Source: a virus. From it: a stretch of 26,293 bases of DNA. Position numbers and translations under genes: made by a program. Positions 17,087 to 24,212 of this stretch are shown piece after piece; positions within the stretch are counted from its first letter, which is position 1, and each line of letters begins with the position of its first letter. The DNA is taken from the IMG/VR virus record IMGVR_UViG_3300046001_002318, positions 1-26,293 of that record; one strand, given 5' to 3'. Below the pieces are notes generated by a model. That model made no database searches. It had not been told where the DNA came from and saw only the letters and a program-made list of their open reading frames with translations.

Positions 17087-18043
17087 ATGAGGTTTTATGG
17101 CAACATGCTCTCTGACGGCGGTAGTGGAGATGTTCCACAAAGCGTAAAAAAGGCTGCAATTACACCAACAAAACCAATAACGGTAAAGGTTGAAAGAGGA
17201 GATACTCTTTCATCTATTGCCAAAGAAAACAACACTACAGTAAAGGCAATTCTTGCCGCTAATCCAAAATTTACAGAAGATACAAAATATAAAGGTGGCA
17301 ATACTATATTTGCTGGAACAACTGTAAAAATTCCATCAAAAATATCTACTCCTCCAAAATCTACAACACCTATAATAGATGTTCCAAAACCAATAAATGA
17401 GCCACCAATTGTCACATCAACCGTAGAAGAAAAAGTTGAAGAAAAAAGTGAATCAAAGACTACCGTTACGGATACAGTAGGCACAAATACAACAAATACT
17501 ACATCTTCATCAAATTCTTCTTGGGGGGGATCTACAAATCCAACTCCACTGACTCCAGCAGATATAACTACCGCTTCCGTTGCAGCAGCATTACCTCCAC
17601 CACTACCAGTTAAAACTGCACCAATTGATACTGTTTTATTTAACGATGATGACTTACGAATTGAGGTAATGACAGACCTTATATTTGAAAATATTGGTGG
17701 TCAAGAATTAATAAATATTGCTCGTAATGATATTATTAATGGTCAACAAATTTCATACCAACCAATTAAAAATTTATCATCTATCCAGCAACAGTATAAT
17801 CCAAACAATATTCTTAGTCTGCAGTCTACATCTGATAAGTATTTTGCCAATTTTCCAATTAAACTTGAAAATAAAATACCTAGTCCTGGAACTGGTCCCA
17901 ATGGAACCCACGTCTACCTTGATTCTATAAACGGAAACCTTATTATTGAGGCTGTAAACGTTGAGCCTGATGAACAACTTGAGGTAGAAATCACTGTAAG
18001 TGGTACAATATATGAAGCGGAATTTGGAGAAATAGTTTCATGA
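17087..18043 (+). CDS. LysM-domain tail protein
   Basis: 318 residues; ATG one base after the hub stop, with GCGAGGTG upstream inside the previous gene as the likely ribosome binding site. Residues ~33-83 are a LysM domain (VERGDTLSSIAKENNTT, then ILAANP and a GTTVKIP ending), which binds N-acetylglucosamine in peptidoglycan. A Pro/Thr/Ser-rich linker (~84-185) follows, containing runs of Thr and a PPPLPV segment, then a C-terminal beta-rich domain (~188-318) of unknown fold. No catalytic lysin domain is present, so it is a wall-binding virion protein, or a clamp/adaptor for the hub, rather than an endolysin. There is no signal peptide. Its stop overlaps the next start (ATGA). Confidence 0.75.
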   Translation: MRFYGNMLSDGGSGDVPQSVKKAAITPTKPITVKVERGDTLSSIAKENNTTVKAILAANPKFTEDTKYKGGNTIFAGTTVKIPSKISTPPKSTTPIIDVPKPINEPPIVTSTVEEKVEEKSESKTTVTDTVGTNTTNTTSSSNSSWGGSTNPTPLTPADITTASVAAALPPPLPVKTAPIDTVLFNDDDLRIEVMTDLIFENIGGQELINIARNDIINGQQISYQPIKNLSSIQQQYNPNNILSLQSTSDKYFANFPIKLENKIPSPGTGPNGTHVYLDSINGNLIIEAVNVEPDEQLEVEITVSGTIYEAEFGEIVS

Positions 18044-19194
18044 TAACCAATACAGGTAAAAGCATTATTGGAAAGTATATGCTTGGACAGGCACCTGCCT
18101 ATGCCTCATATATTGCTGTAGGCTGTGGTCCAACACCGCTAGACACTGGCGACGTACAAGGAGATTTTTCTACAAAAGAAGCCTTAGATTTTGAAATGTT
18201 TAGAGTTCCAATATCATCAAGAGGGTTTGTTAATGAAAATGGTCTTAATAAAATTGTTTTAACAGCAGAATTGCCAACAGAAGAAAGATATGAAATTACT
18301 GAGGTTGGCATTTATTCAGCAGGATCTAACCCCTCTGCTGGAGCATATGACAGTAAAACTGTTTTTGCTTTTACTACTGCAGAAAATTGGCAACACCATA
18401 CAGCAGATGCAGTGACTGCTATCAATTTATATTCTGCTCCATTAGATGATCCAGAAGATGATAATATTATTGCTGTGGCTGATGCTGTGTTTCAAACAAA
18501 TGCAGATAACGCTATATTTTATAAACCATCTCGTGCAGTAAGATATGAAAGATGTCGATTTTTAAATAATACAATCTTTATACAAGGTGATGATTCTGAT
18601 TTAACAATAAGTGAAGATAGCGGTCCAACAGAAGATCACTTTGTTGTAGAAAATGGATCAAACCACGTCCACTTAACTGGAGCAAACGTTGACTTTACTA
18701 GAAACTCCCCAATTGATGAACTTAAGTTGGCATTTTCTTTAGTTAATAAAGATGGAGACTCAGGATCAATCCCAGACACTGTTAGAATTTTAGTTGACTT
18801 TGCATCAACAGATGATTTAAGTGGAGAGTTTGCAAGGTTTGAAGCAGAGATAAATCACGGAACATCTGGAAACCCAGATTTAGTTCAAGATTTTTCAACT
18901 AATAGATATTTTGTCGTAACAAAACAACTTCAAGAGTTATATACAAGTGCAAACTTTACATGGAATGCCGTAACAGTAGTTAAAATTTATGCATGTGTAA
19001 TTGATGGTGGAGTGCCTTCAGAAAATTACTATGTTGCACTTGATGCTATTAGATTAGAAAATGTTGCAACAGTAAACCCACTTTATGGTTTGACTGGTTA
19101 CTCACTAATTAAAACAGAAGGTGCTGAGTCAATTATAAAATTTCCTAATACAAGCAACTATATTGAATTTAGATTTTCAGTTGGAGTAACATAA
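18040..19194 (+). CDS. Tail fibre-type minor tail protein
   Basis: 384 residues; ATG at 18040 within ATGATAA, overlapping the upstream TGA by four bases. The N-terminal ~95 residues (NTGKSIIGKYMLGQ, IAVGCGPTPLD, then ELPTEERYEITEVGIYS) follow the plan of N-terminal attachment domains of phage tail-collar fibre proteins, which carry T-N-x-G-K near the start, I-A-V-G a little later and E-x-G-(I/L)-Y at the end. The remainder is beta-rich and acidic, with a predicted jelly-roll-like section (~190-345, RILVDFASTDD, TVVKIYACVID, YYVALDAIRLENV). It probably attaches to the tip and takes part in host recognition. The fold assignment is by pattern only. Confidence 0.6.
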   Translation: MITNTGKSIIGKYMLGQAPAYASYIAVGCGPTPLDTGDVQGDFSTKEALDFEMFRVPISSRGFVNENGLNKIVLTAELPTEERYEITEVGIYSAGSNPSAGAYDSKTVFAFTTAENWQHHTADAVTAINLYSAPLDDPEDDNIIAVADAVFQTNADNAIFYKPSRAVRYERCRFLNNTIFIQGDDSDLTISEDSGPTEDHFVVENGSNHVHLTGANVDFTRNSPIDELKLAFSLVNKDGDSGSIPDTVRILVDFASTDDLSGEFARFEAEINHGTSGNPDLVQDFSTNRYFVVTKQLQELYTSANFTWNAVTVVKIYACVIDGGVPSENYYVALDAIRLENVATVNPLYGLTGYSLIKTEGAESIIKFPNTSNYIEFRFSVGVT

Positions 19195-19694
19195 TGGTTG
19201 ATGAAGTTATTAAAAAAATTAAAATTGAGCAAGAAAACCTTCCAACTATAAGCAGTTCTACAGAAAAATATGATGTTAGATACAGGGTAGTGTCTGAAGA
19301 TAAAAACAGATCTTCTCATTGGTCTCCAATAGTTACTATTGACCCACAATATGTTTATGTTTCAGGAAACATTTCTATTGTGTCATCTGGTATAACTACG
19401 GTTGCTTGGGATACCGTGACTGTTAAAATAGGTAGTCAAATTATACGACAAGCAAAAGATTACGATGTATGGGTAAAATGGAGCAGGGCTGCAGGAAACG
19501 GAGATTTTAATTATGTTCAAAGAATTTCTGGTAATTCAATTAATCTTGTGCACCCAACTACGTTTTATATTAATGGGGTTGATCAAACACAAGCACCAAA
19601 CAGAATTACTGTTGAAGTTTATTTAAAAGGTGAACCAATTTCAAGAGATTCTTCAAATCTTTTGGTTTATAGCCCTGCAATGCACACGATCTAA
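19194..19694 (+). CDS. Small virion protein, FN3-like
   Basis: 166 residues; the ATG overlaps the preceding TAA (TAATG). After a charged N-terminal stretch (VIKKIKIEQE), residues ~25-55 read YDVRYRVVSEDKNRSSHWSP, the strand-and-turn pattern of a fibronectin type III-like domain. Later strands include YDVWVKWSRAAGNGDFNYV and a C-terminal ITVEVYLKG. Such small beta domains decorate phage tail tips. There are no catalytic motifs. Its place between two fibre-type genes supports a virion role. Confidence 0.5.
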   Translation: MVDEVIKKIKIEQENLPTISSSTEKYDVRYRVVSEDKNRSSHWSPIVTIDPQYVYVSGNISIVSSGITTVAWDTVTVKIGSQIIRQAKDYDVWVKWSRAAGNGDFNYVQRISGNSINLVHPTTFYINGVDQTQAPNRITVEVYLKGEPISRDSSNLLVYSPAMHTI

Positions 19695-19703
19695 TGATAT
19701 AAT
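19695..19703 (+). promoter_or_regulatory. Possible extended -10 promoter (P4)
   Basis: TGATATAAT with TATAAT at 19698-19703, beginning right after the TAA of the preceding gene. The ATG at 19713 lies nine bases after the hexamer, the same geometry as P2. A GGAGAG (19704-19709) sits between, so a read-through mRNA could also be translated. No clear -35. Confidence 0.35.
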
Positions 19704-19712
19704 GGAGAGATA

Positions 19713-20156
19713 ATGGCTAAAGTACCGCTACCAGAACGAGGACAACCGCTAGATGTTACATATATCTATCAGTTGGCTGATACTATTAATGATTTATCAA
19801 CACAGGTTTCATCAGCAACCTACAACTACACAACAGTCGATACGGTTAGTGCTGGTAAGCAGAGTGTAAAAACTTCTGAGGCTAGAATGATTGGGGGATA
19901 TGTTGAAATTGCAAACAACTCAACAGTATCCGCTGGAAACGAAAAAACATTTTCATATGATTTTCCAAGTGATTTTAAGTATCAACCAATAGCAACGGCT
20001 ACTATAATCAACGTTGGAAACACACCTGCTGGTCAAAACGCAACTGTTATTTTAAAAGTAGTTACAACATCTAGGGTAGAAGGAATCGTAAGATTCGGTG
20101 CTTCTGGAGACCTGTCTTTAGCAGTTAATTTAATTATTCTTGGCATACCAAACTAA
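19713..20156 (+). CDS. Small tail fibre / tip protein
   Basis: 147 residues; ATG at 19713 preceded by GGAGAG. It begins PLPERGQPLDVTYIYQLADTI followed by a helix (NDLSTQV), an N-terminal pattern I associate with small structural genes of marine and freshwater tailed phages. The rest is beta-rich (FSYDFPSDFKYQPIATATII, VILKVVTTSRVEG, a C-terminal LAVNLIILGIP), compatible with a trimeric beta-sandwich head such as a receptor-binding tip. The helix-then-sandwich design supports a short fibre; the role is inferred. Confidence 0.5.
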   Translation: MAKVPLPERGQPLDVTYIYQLADTINDLSTQVSSATYNYTTVDTVSAGKQSVKTSEARMIGGYVEIANNSTVSAGNEKTFSYDFPSDFKYQPIATATIINVGNTPAGQNATVILKVVTTSRVEGIVRFGASGDLSLAVNLIILGIPN

Positions 20157-20171
20157 CATTAAGGGTGGGAA

Positions 20172-20363
20172 ATGGTTTTTTGCAAAAAATGCAAAGGTCG
20201 TATGTTTGTCGATAGACAATACAGTACAACCGAACATATAGAAATTTTCTGTATGCTGTGTGGGTCTAGACAATTTTTTCACCCTCCTTCAGAAAGTGAG
20301 CAAGGTAGATGGATACTGCAAAAGGAAAAATCCAGAGCCAGCAGTACAATAACGACCCTGTAA
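20172..20363 (+). CDS. Zinc-ribbon protein
   Basis: 63 residues; ATG at 20172 with AAGGGTGGG just upstream. Four cysteines in two CxxC knuckles (C4-x2-C7, C27-x2-C30) separated by 19 residues form a standard zinc ribbon; a basic Lys/Arg-rich loop lies between. The C-terminal ~20 residues are polar and encoded in the 55-base stretch shared with the next gene. It may bind nucleic acid or a protein; the function is unknown. It is the first gene after the tail block. Confidence 0.6.
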   Translation: MVFCKKCKGRMFVDRQYSTTEHIEIFCMLCGSRQFFHPPSESEQGRWILQKEKSRASSTITTL

Positions 20364-20851
20364 TAAAAGGAAATCAAAAGGTTTGGTTTTTAAACGGGGA
20401 CCTTGTAAGGCTATACCATAGTTCACGCTCAACTGGAATGGTAACAGTTTATAATATTAATAAAGACAGAATAGAAACATGCTTGAGGTCTGACTTTAGA
20501 AAAAATAGACAACGAGCATATACTGTTGCTGAGACTGCTAAATTAGTTAATCGTCATAGAAAGTATATGCCAAGTTTAATTAAACGAGGAGTAATTCCAA
20601 GACCAATTGGTTCTAGTATTAATGGTAAGACTGGATTTCAAATTAGATCTTATTACTCAGAAGATCATGTTAGAGAGATCCGTGCTATACTTGCAAGTAT
20701 ACATATAGGACAACCAAGAAAAGATGGATTAATAACAAATAATAGTACGCCTACAAGCCAGGAGTTGACACGGCGAATGGGAGACGGTATACTTACATAT
20801 ACGAAGACTGAAGACGGAAGATTTATTCCTGTTTGGTCTGAGAGCATTTAA
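20309..20851 (+). CDS. MerR/excisionase-like DNA-binding protein
   Basis: 180 residues; ATG at 20309, overlapping the end of the zinc-ribbon gene by 55 bases in another frame, with AAGG at 20302-20305. Residues ~70-130 form a helix-turn-helix with wing: YTVAETAKLVNRH, then KYMPSLIKRGVIPRPIG, a turn, and a YYSEDHVREIRAI helix, the plan of MerR/excisionase-type winged helix domains. An N-terminal domain (~20-66, VWFLNGDLVRLYHSSRSTG) of unknown type precedes it, and the tail (~140-180) is loosely structured. It lies exactly at the border between virion and replication genes, so it may be a transcriptional switch or DNA-packing regulator. A shorter form from Met44 cannot be excluded. Confidence 0.65.
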   Translation: MDTAKGKIQSQQYNNDPVIKGNQKVWFLNGDLVRLYHSSRSTGMVTVYNINKDRIETCLRSDFRKNRQRAYTVAETAKLVNRHRKYMPSLIKRGVIPRPIGSSINGKTGFQIRSYYSEDHVREIRAILASIHIGQPRKDGLITNNSTPTSQELTRRMGDGILTYTKTEDGRFIPVWSESI

Positions 20852-20872
20852 AACTATGAAATGGGTGGGGTA

Positions 20873-21082
20873 ATGGAAAACGATTCAACAAAGGTAAACG
20901 TAACTCTTGGATACACTCTCAATTTGGGTAATTTCCAATCATTGAGACTTGATTTGGGCATCGTTGATGGTAAGCGTGAAGGTGAAACTACAGACCAGGC
21001 ATTTGAACGTGTCTACAAGTTTGTAGAAGATAAACTTACAGAGAAGATCAAAGAAGCACAAGAAGAGGCTGCCGAAGCATAA
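20873..21082 (+). CDS. Small conserved-type protein before the helicase
   Basis: 69 residues from the ATG at 20873, chosen over the in-frame ATG at 20861 because GGGTGGGG (20862-20870) then serves as ribosome binding site, as AAGGGTGGG does for the zinc-ribbon gene. The start reads ENDSTKVNVTLGYTLNLGN; two beta strands are followed by an acidic amphipathic helix (TDQAFERVYKFVEDKL) and an Ala/Glu tail. It may be a small replication accessory or binding protein; the function is not recognised. It overlaps the next gene by one base (TAATG). Confidence 0.55.
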   Translation: MENDSTKVNVTLGYTLNLGNFQSLRLDLGIVDGKREGETTDQAFERVYKFVEDKLTEKIKEAQEEAAEA

Positions 21083-21390
21083 TGGCTGAACGCAAAGACC
21101 GTATGGCTTTGCTCAGTAGGTACAGTAAGTTACATACAGCAAAGTATGAGCAGAAGCCATCCTTAAACTTAAATGTAGAACAGTGGGCTTCTGATGCTCT
21201 TGTAGAGTCGTATGGTATTAGCAAGTGTTACGATTTACTAGAGTATTATTTTAGTGTGGCACAAGAACCCAGTTGGAATTATTTTACATACAATGCAGAA
21301 AAAATTCTTAATGGTAAAATTGATAAAGAGCAAGACGATAAAGATAGACTAGAGCGTAGACGGTTGGCAAAGGAGTGGCTTAGTGAATAA
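21082..21390 (+). CDS. Small helical protein, possible helicase partner
   Basis: 102 residues, charged and almost wholly helical, with WASDALVESYGISKCYDLLE, a Trp/Tyr-rich centre (EPSWNYFTYNAEKIL) and a highly charged C-terminus (DKDRLERRRLAKEWLSE). Its ATG shares a base with the previous stop, and its end overlaps the helicase start by eight bases, so the two are coupled. Size, helicity and placement right before DnaB suggest a loader or regulator of the helicase, but no AAA+ or DnaC/DnaI motif is present, so this is only a guess from context. Confidence 0.5.
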   Translation: MAERKDRMALLSRYSKLHTAKYEQKPSLNLNVEQWASDALVESYGISKCYDLLEYYFSVAQEPSWNYFTYNAEKILNGKIDKEQDDKDRLERRRLAKEWLSE

Positions 21391-22606
21391 TACAGAAGCA
21401 AGAGTTATATCCGCACTTCTTGAAGATAAGCAAATGCATGTTTTACTACAGGCAAACGTTGAAAATCTTCTTAGAACTCATAATGATATTTGGAATTTTA
21501 TTCGTTTATATTTTGAAAATAATGGAAGTGTTCCTCCAGTATCTTTAGTTGTAGAAAAGTTTAGAGACTTCCAGCCAGTTGCTGGCATTGGTGCTACAAA
21601 GCATCACCTAGAAGAGTTGCAAACAGAATACCTAAATGACAGCCTTAAGGATATACTTCGATCTGCTGCTGGAGAAGTTCAGGGTGGAGAAGGAACAAAA
21701 GCCCTTGATGAATTAATTACTAAGACTTCAGAACTAAAAAAGAATACTTCTGCTATACGTGATATTGATGCAACGGATTTAGAGTCTGCCATTGCATACT
21801 ATGAAAATGTACAAAAACAAAAAGAAAATGGTCAACTTGGAATTAAAACCAACTTGCCAGGTTTTGATAACTACCTACCTTCTGGAATTATGCCAGGTCA
21901 ACTAGGGGTCTTTCTTGCCTATCCTGGAATTGGTAAATCTTGGATGGCGTTATACTTTGCAGTGCAGGCTTGGAAACAAGGTAAGTCTCCACTGGTAATT
22001 TCTCTTGAAATGTCTGAGACAGAAGTTCGTAATAGAGTTTTTGCAATTATGGGTGAGGGTGTTTGGTCACATAGAAAACTTAGCAATGGTGAAGTTGAAC
22101 TAGATATGCTAAAGAGTTGGCATAAAAATAAAGTAGAGGGTAGACCAGAGTTCCATATTATTTCAAATGATAACGGTGGAGAAGTAACTCCATCTGTTAT
22201 TCGTGGAAAGATTGATCAGTACAAACCAGACTTTGTTATTGTAGACTATTTACAACTTATGAGTCCAAACCAAAAGTCCGATAATGAAACGGTACGAATG
22301 AAGAACCTTTCACGAGAACTTAAACTCATGGCTATTAGCGAAGAAGTTCCTATTATTGCTATCTCTTCTGCAACACCAGATGATGTCAAGGACCTAAGCA
22401 GCGCTCCAACACTTGGTCAAACCGCATGGTCTAGACAAATTGCTTACGATGCTGACTGGGTTATGGCGCTTGGTCGTGCCACTAATAGTGATATTATTGA
22501 GTGCGTTTTTAGAAAGAATCGTAATGGGTTTATGGGTGATTTTTTAGTGCAGGTAGACTTTGACAAGGGATACTATCGTTATAAAGATTATGAAGATGGT
22601 AAATAA
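21383..22606 (+). CDS. dnaB: Replicative DNA helicase, DnaB family
   Basis: 407 residues from GTG at 21383, seven bases after AAAGGAG (21369-21375). Helical N-terminal domain (~1-110), linker helix, then a RecA-type motor. Walker A AYPGIGKS is at ~179-186, Walker B FVIVDYLQLM with Asp at ~288 and the typical YLQL of DnaB. A switch region ISSATPDD (~330s) replaces the usual SQLSR form, and a C-terminal DADWVMALGR...FRKNRNGFMGDF section corresponds to the DnaB Arg-finger/KNRxG motif. It unwinds the fork as a hexamer and pairs with the primase that follows. It is shorter than bacterial DnaB (~450-470), mainly in the N-terminal domain. Confidence 0.92.
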   Translation: MNNTEARVISALLEDKQMHVLLQANVENLLRTHNDIWNFIRLYFENNGSVPPVSLVVEKFRDFQPVAGIGATKHHLEELQTEYLNDSLKDILRSAAGEVQGGEGTKALDELITKTSELKKNTSAIRDIDATDLESAIAYYENVQKQKENGQLGIKTNLPGFDNYLPSGIMPGQLGVFLAYPGIGKSWMALYFAVQAWKQGKSPLVISLEMSETEVRNRVFAIMGEGVWSHRKLSNGEVELDMLKSWHKNKVEGRPEFHIISNDNGGEVTPSVIRGKIDQYKPDFVIVDYLQLMSPNQKSDNETVRMKNLSRELKLMAISEEVPIIAISSATPDDVKDLSSAPTLGQTAWSRQIAYDADWVMALGRATNSDIIECVFRKNRNGFMGDFLVQVDFDKGYYRYKDYEDGK

Positions 22607-22607
22607 T

Positions 22608-23528
22608 ATGACAGACATCTATACAGAAGATCAGATTAGAAGAGTCTTAAATGGAATTGGCGTAGATGTTGAGGCAGAGTTTGGTAATGAATTAATCGTA
22701 TACTGTCCATATCATAATAACAGTAGAACTCCAGCAGGAGAAGTATCAAAAGAGCATGGCAGATTTTTTTGTTTTGGATGCCAAGTTACAAAAAGTCTAG
22801 AAGAATTTGTGATGACAATATCAAACAGGACATACTTTGAGGCTGTTAGATATATTAAGGGTAAGGGTCAAGAGACTGACCTAACTAGCGTTATAAATAA
22901 AACACTATACTCACCTCCAGACTTTGTTCAGTATGACGAACTACTAATTAAAAGATTAAACAATCAGGCTATGGAGTCGCCTAGAGCAGTTAGATATTTT
23001 GAAGGTAGAAAGATAACCAAAGAATCTATGTTAAAGTTTACTTTAGGATACTCAGAAAAACAAGATTCAGTAACTGTTCCAATGCACAACCACGATGGAA
23101 TGTGTTTAGGTTTTGTTGCTAGGACTATAGAAGGAAAAGAATTTAAGAACACTCCAGGATTGCCTAAAAGTAAAATATTATTTAATTTAAATAAAGTTAA
23201 AGCATCAAGCACAGTCTATGTTGTAGAATCATCTTTTGATGCAATTAGACTTGACCAAGTAGGATTCCCAGCAGTTGCAACTCTGGGTGCTAATGTGTCT
23301 GTATCACAGATCAGACTATTAGAGAAGTACTTCAACAACGTTGTACTAATAGCAGACAATGATGAAGCAGGAGTTATTATGACAGAAAAGTTAATTGAAA
23401 AACTTGGGTCAAGAGTAACTATTGTTAATCTAGATAAAAAATACAAAGATATAGGAGATATGGATGATGAGTCAATTAAAAAACTTGAGTTTCAGTTTGA
23501 CAATTCTATATCTGCTATGCTAAAATAA
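22608..23528 (+). CDS. dnaG: DNA primase, compact DnaG type
   Basis: 306 residues if the ATG at 22608, one base after the helicase stop, is used; a TTG at 22560 or the ATG at 22596 would only add residues encoded inside the helicase gene. Zinc-binding domain: C33, H36, C55 and C58 (CPYH ... FFCFGC). TOPRIM domain: E207 in VYVVESSFDA and D250/D252 in ADNDEAG, the metal-binding acidic residues. It lays RNA primers for the helicase-driven fork. At about half the length of bacterial DnaG it lacks the C-terminal helicase-binding domain, so contact with the helicase must differ or use a partner. It follows the helicase without a promoter. Confidence 0.9.
   Translation: MTDIYTEDQIRRVLNGIGVDVEAEFGNELIVYCPYHNNSRTPAGEVSKEHGRFFCFGCQVTKSLEEFVMTISNRTYFEAVRYIKGKGQETDLTSVINKTLYSPPDFVQYDELLIKRLNNQAMESPRAVRYFEGRKITKESMLKFTLGYSEKQDSVTVPMHNHDGMCLGFVARTIEGKEFKNTPGLPKSKILFNLNKVKASSTVYVVESSFDAIRLDQVGFPAVATLGANVSVSQIRLLEKYFNNVVLIADNDEAGVIMTEKLIEKLGSRVTIVNLDKKYKDIGDMDDESIKKLEFQFDNSISAMLK
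23497..23526 (+). promoter_or_regulatory. Near-consensus promoter (P5) for the SSB gene
   Basis: TTGACA at 23497-23502 is a perfect -35; an 18-base spacer leads to TAAAAT at 23521-23526, preceded by TG at 23518-23519 (extended -10). It overlaps the last codons of the primase gene, whose stop ends at 23528. The predicted leader is about 20 bases. Confidence 0.75.
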
Positions 23529-23539
23529 ATATAACAAAC

Positions 23540-23546
23540 AAAGGAG
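23540..23546 (+). promoter_or_regulatory. Ribosome binding site of the SSB gene
   Basis: AAAGGAG, six bases before the ATG at 23553; strong and well spaced, so it decides the start. Confidence 0.8.
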
Positions 23547-23552
23547 AAATAT

Positions 23553-24209
23553 ATGAGCGTAGTAAAGGGACTCAAAAATATTAATGCCCTGCTCGACAAG
23601 CCAAAGTATGATGAAAACTCACCAAAGGTAAAGTGGCTAAAACTTGCCGATGGTCAATCAGTAAAAATTCGTTTTATTGAGGAACTAGATGAAGACTCTG
23701 CAAACTATAATGCAGAACGTGGTCTTGCTCTAGTTGTTAAAGAACACACAAATCCAAAGGACTATAAGCGTAAGGCTGTAGATACTATGGAATCAGAAGG
23801 TCGTGACTGGGCAGAAGAAATGCATCGCAAGGATCCAAAGGCTGGCTGGAGAGGTCGCCTTCGTTTCTATTGCAACGTCTTGGTAGATGATGGCATTGAA
23901 GCACCTTATGTTGCAATTTGGTCTATGGGTGTTAGCAAGCAATCTGCATTTAACACAATTCGTGAGTATGCTCTTGAAACAGGAAGCATCTCAAATGTAC
24001 TTTGGAAAGTAAAGCGTAATGGTCAGGGAACTGAAACATCTTACACAATTATTCCAGGTGCACCAGATAAGGAGCCATTTGATTGGGCTGAAGTAAAACC
24101 TTACCCTCTTGAGTTAGCATTAAAGAACATTCCTTATGCTGAACAAGAAGCATTCTATTTGGGCTTTGACGGTCCATCAACTTCTTCTGCTACTAATATC
24201 GACTGGTAG
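23553..24209 (+). CDS. Probable single-stranded DNA-binding protein
   Basis: 218 residues. The core (~30-170) is beta-rich with VKWLKLADGQSVKIRFIEEL, RLRFYCNVLVDDG, VAIWSMGVSKQSAFNTI and a later KRNGQGTETSYTIIP strand pair, the layout of OB-fold ssDNA-binding proteins of tailed phages (gp32-like). Basic stretches (KDYKRKAVD, WRGRLRF) could hold DNA. It ends in a short NIDW rather than a long acidic tail. Promoter P5, AAAGGAG and CGN use for nine of ten Arg codons (by my count) point to abundant product, as expected for an SSB. It sits between primase and polymerase. I did not find a family-defining motif, so it remains probable. The next gene begins four bases after its stop. Confidence 0.7.
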   Translation: MSVVKGLKNINALLDKPKYDENSPKVKWLKLADGQSVKIRFIEELDEDSANYNAERGLALVVKEHTNPKDYKRKAVDTMESEGRDWAEEMHRKDPKAGWRGRLRFYCNVLVDDGIEAPYVAIWSMGVSKQSAFNTIREYALETGSISNVLWKVKRNGQGTETSYTIIPGAPDKEPFDWAEVKPYPLELALKNIPYAEQEAFYLGFDGPSTSSATNIDW

Positions 24210-24212
24210 TAG

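Noticed and set aside
20861-20872. Upstream in-frame ATG of the small pre-helicase gene
   Set aside because: Using it would put the GGGTGGGG ribosome binding site inside the coding region; the ATG at 20873 is better placed.
22560-22607. TTG start for the primase overlapping the helicase by 47 bases
   Set aside because: The added residues have no primase similarity and the ATG at 22608, one base after the helicase stop, fits the spacing used throughout.
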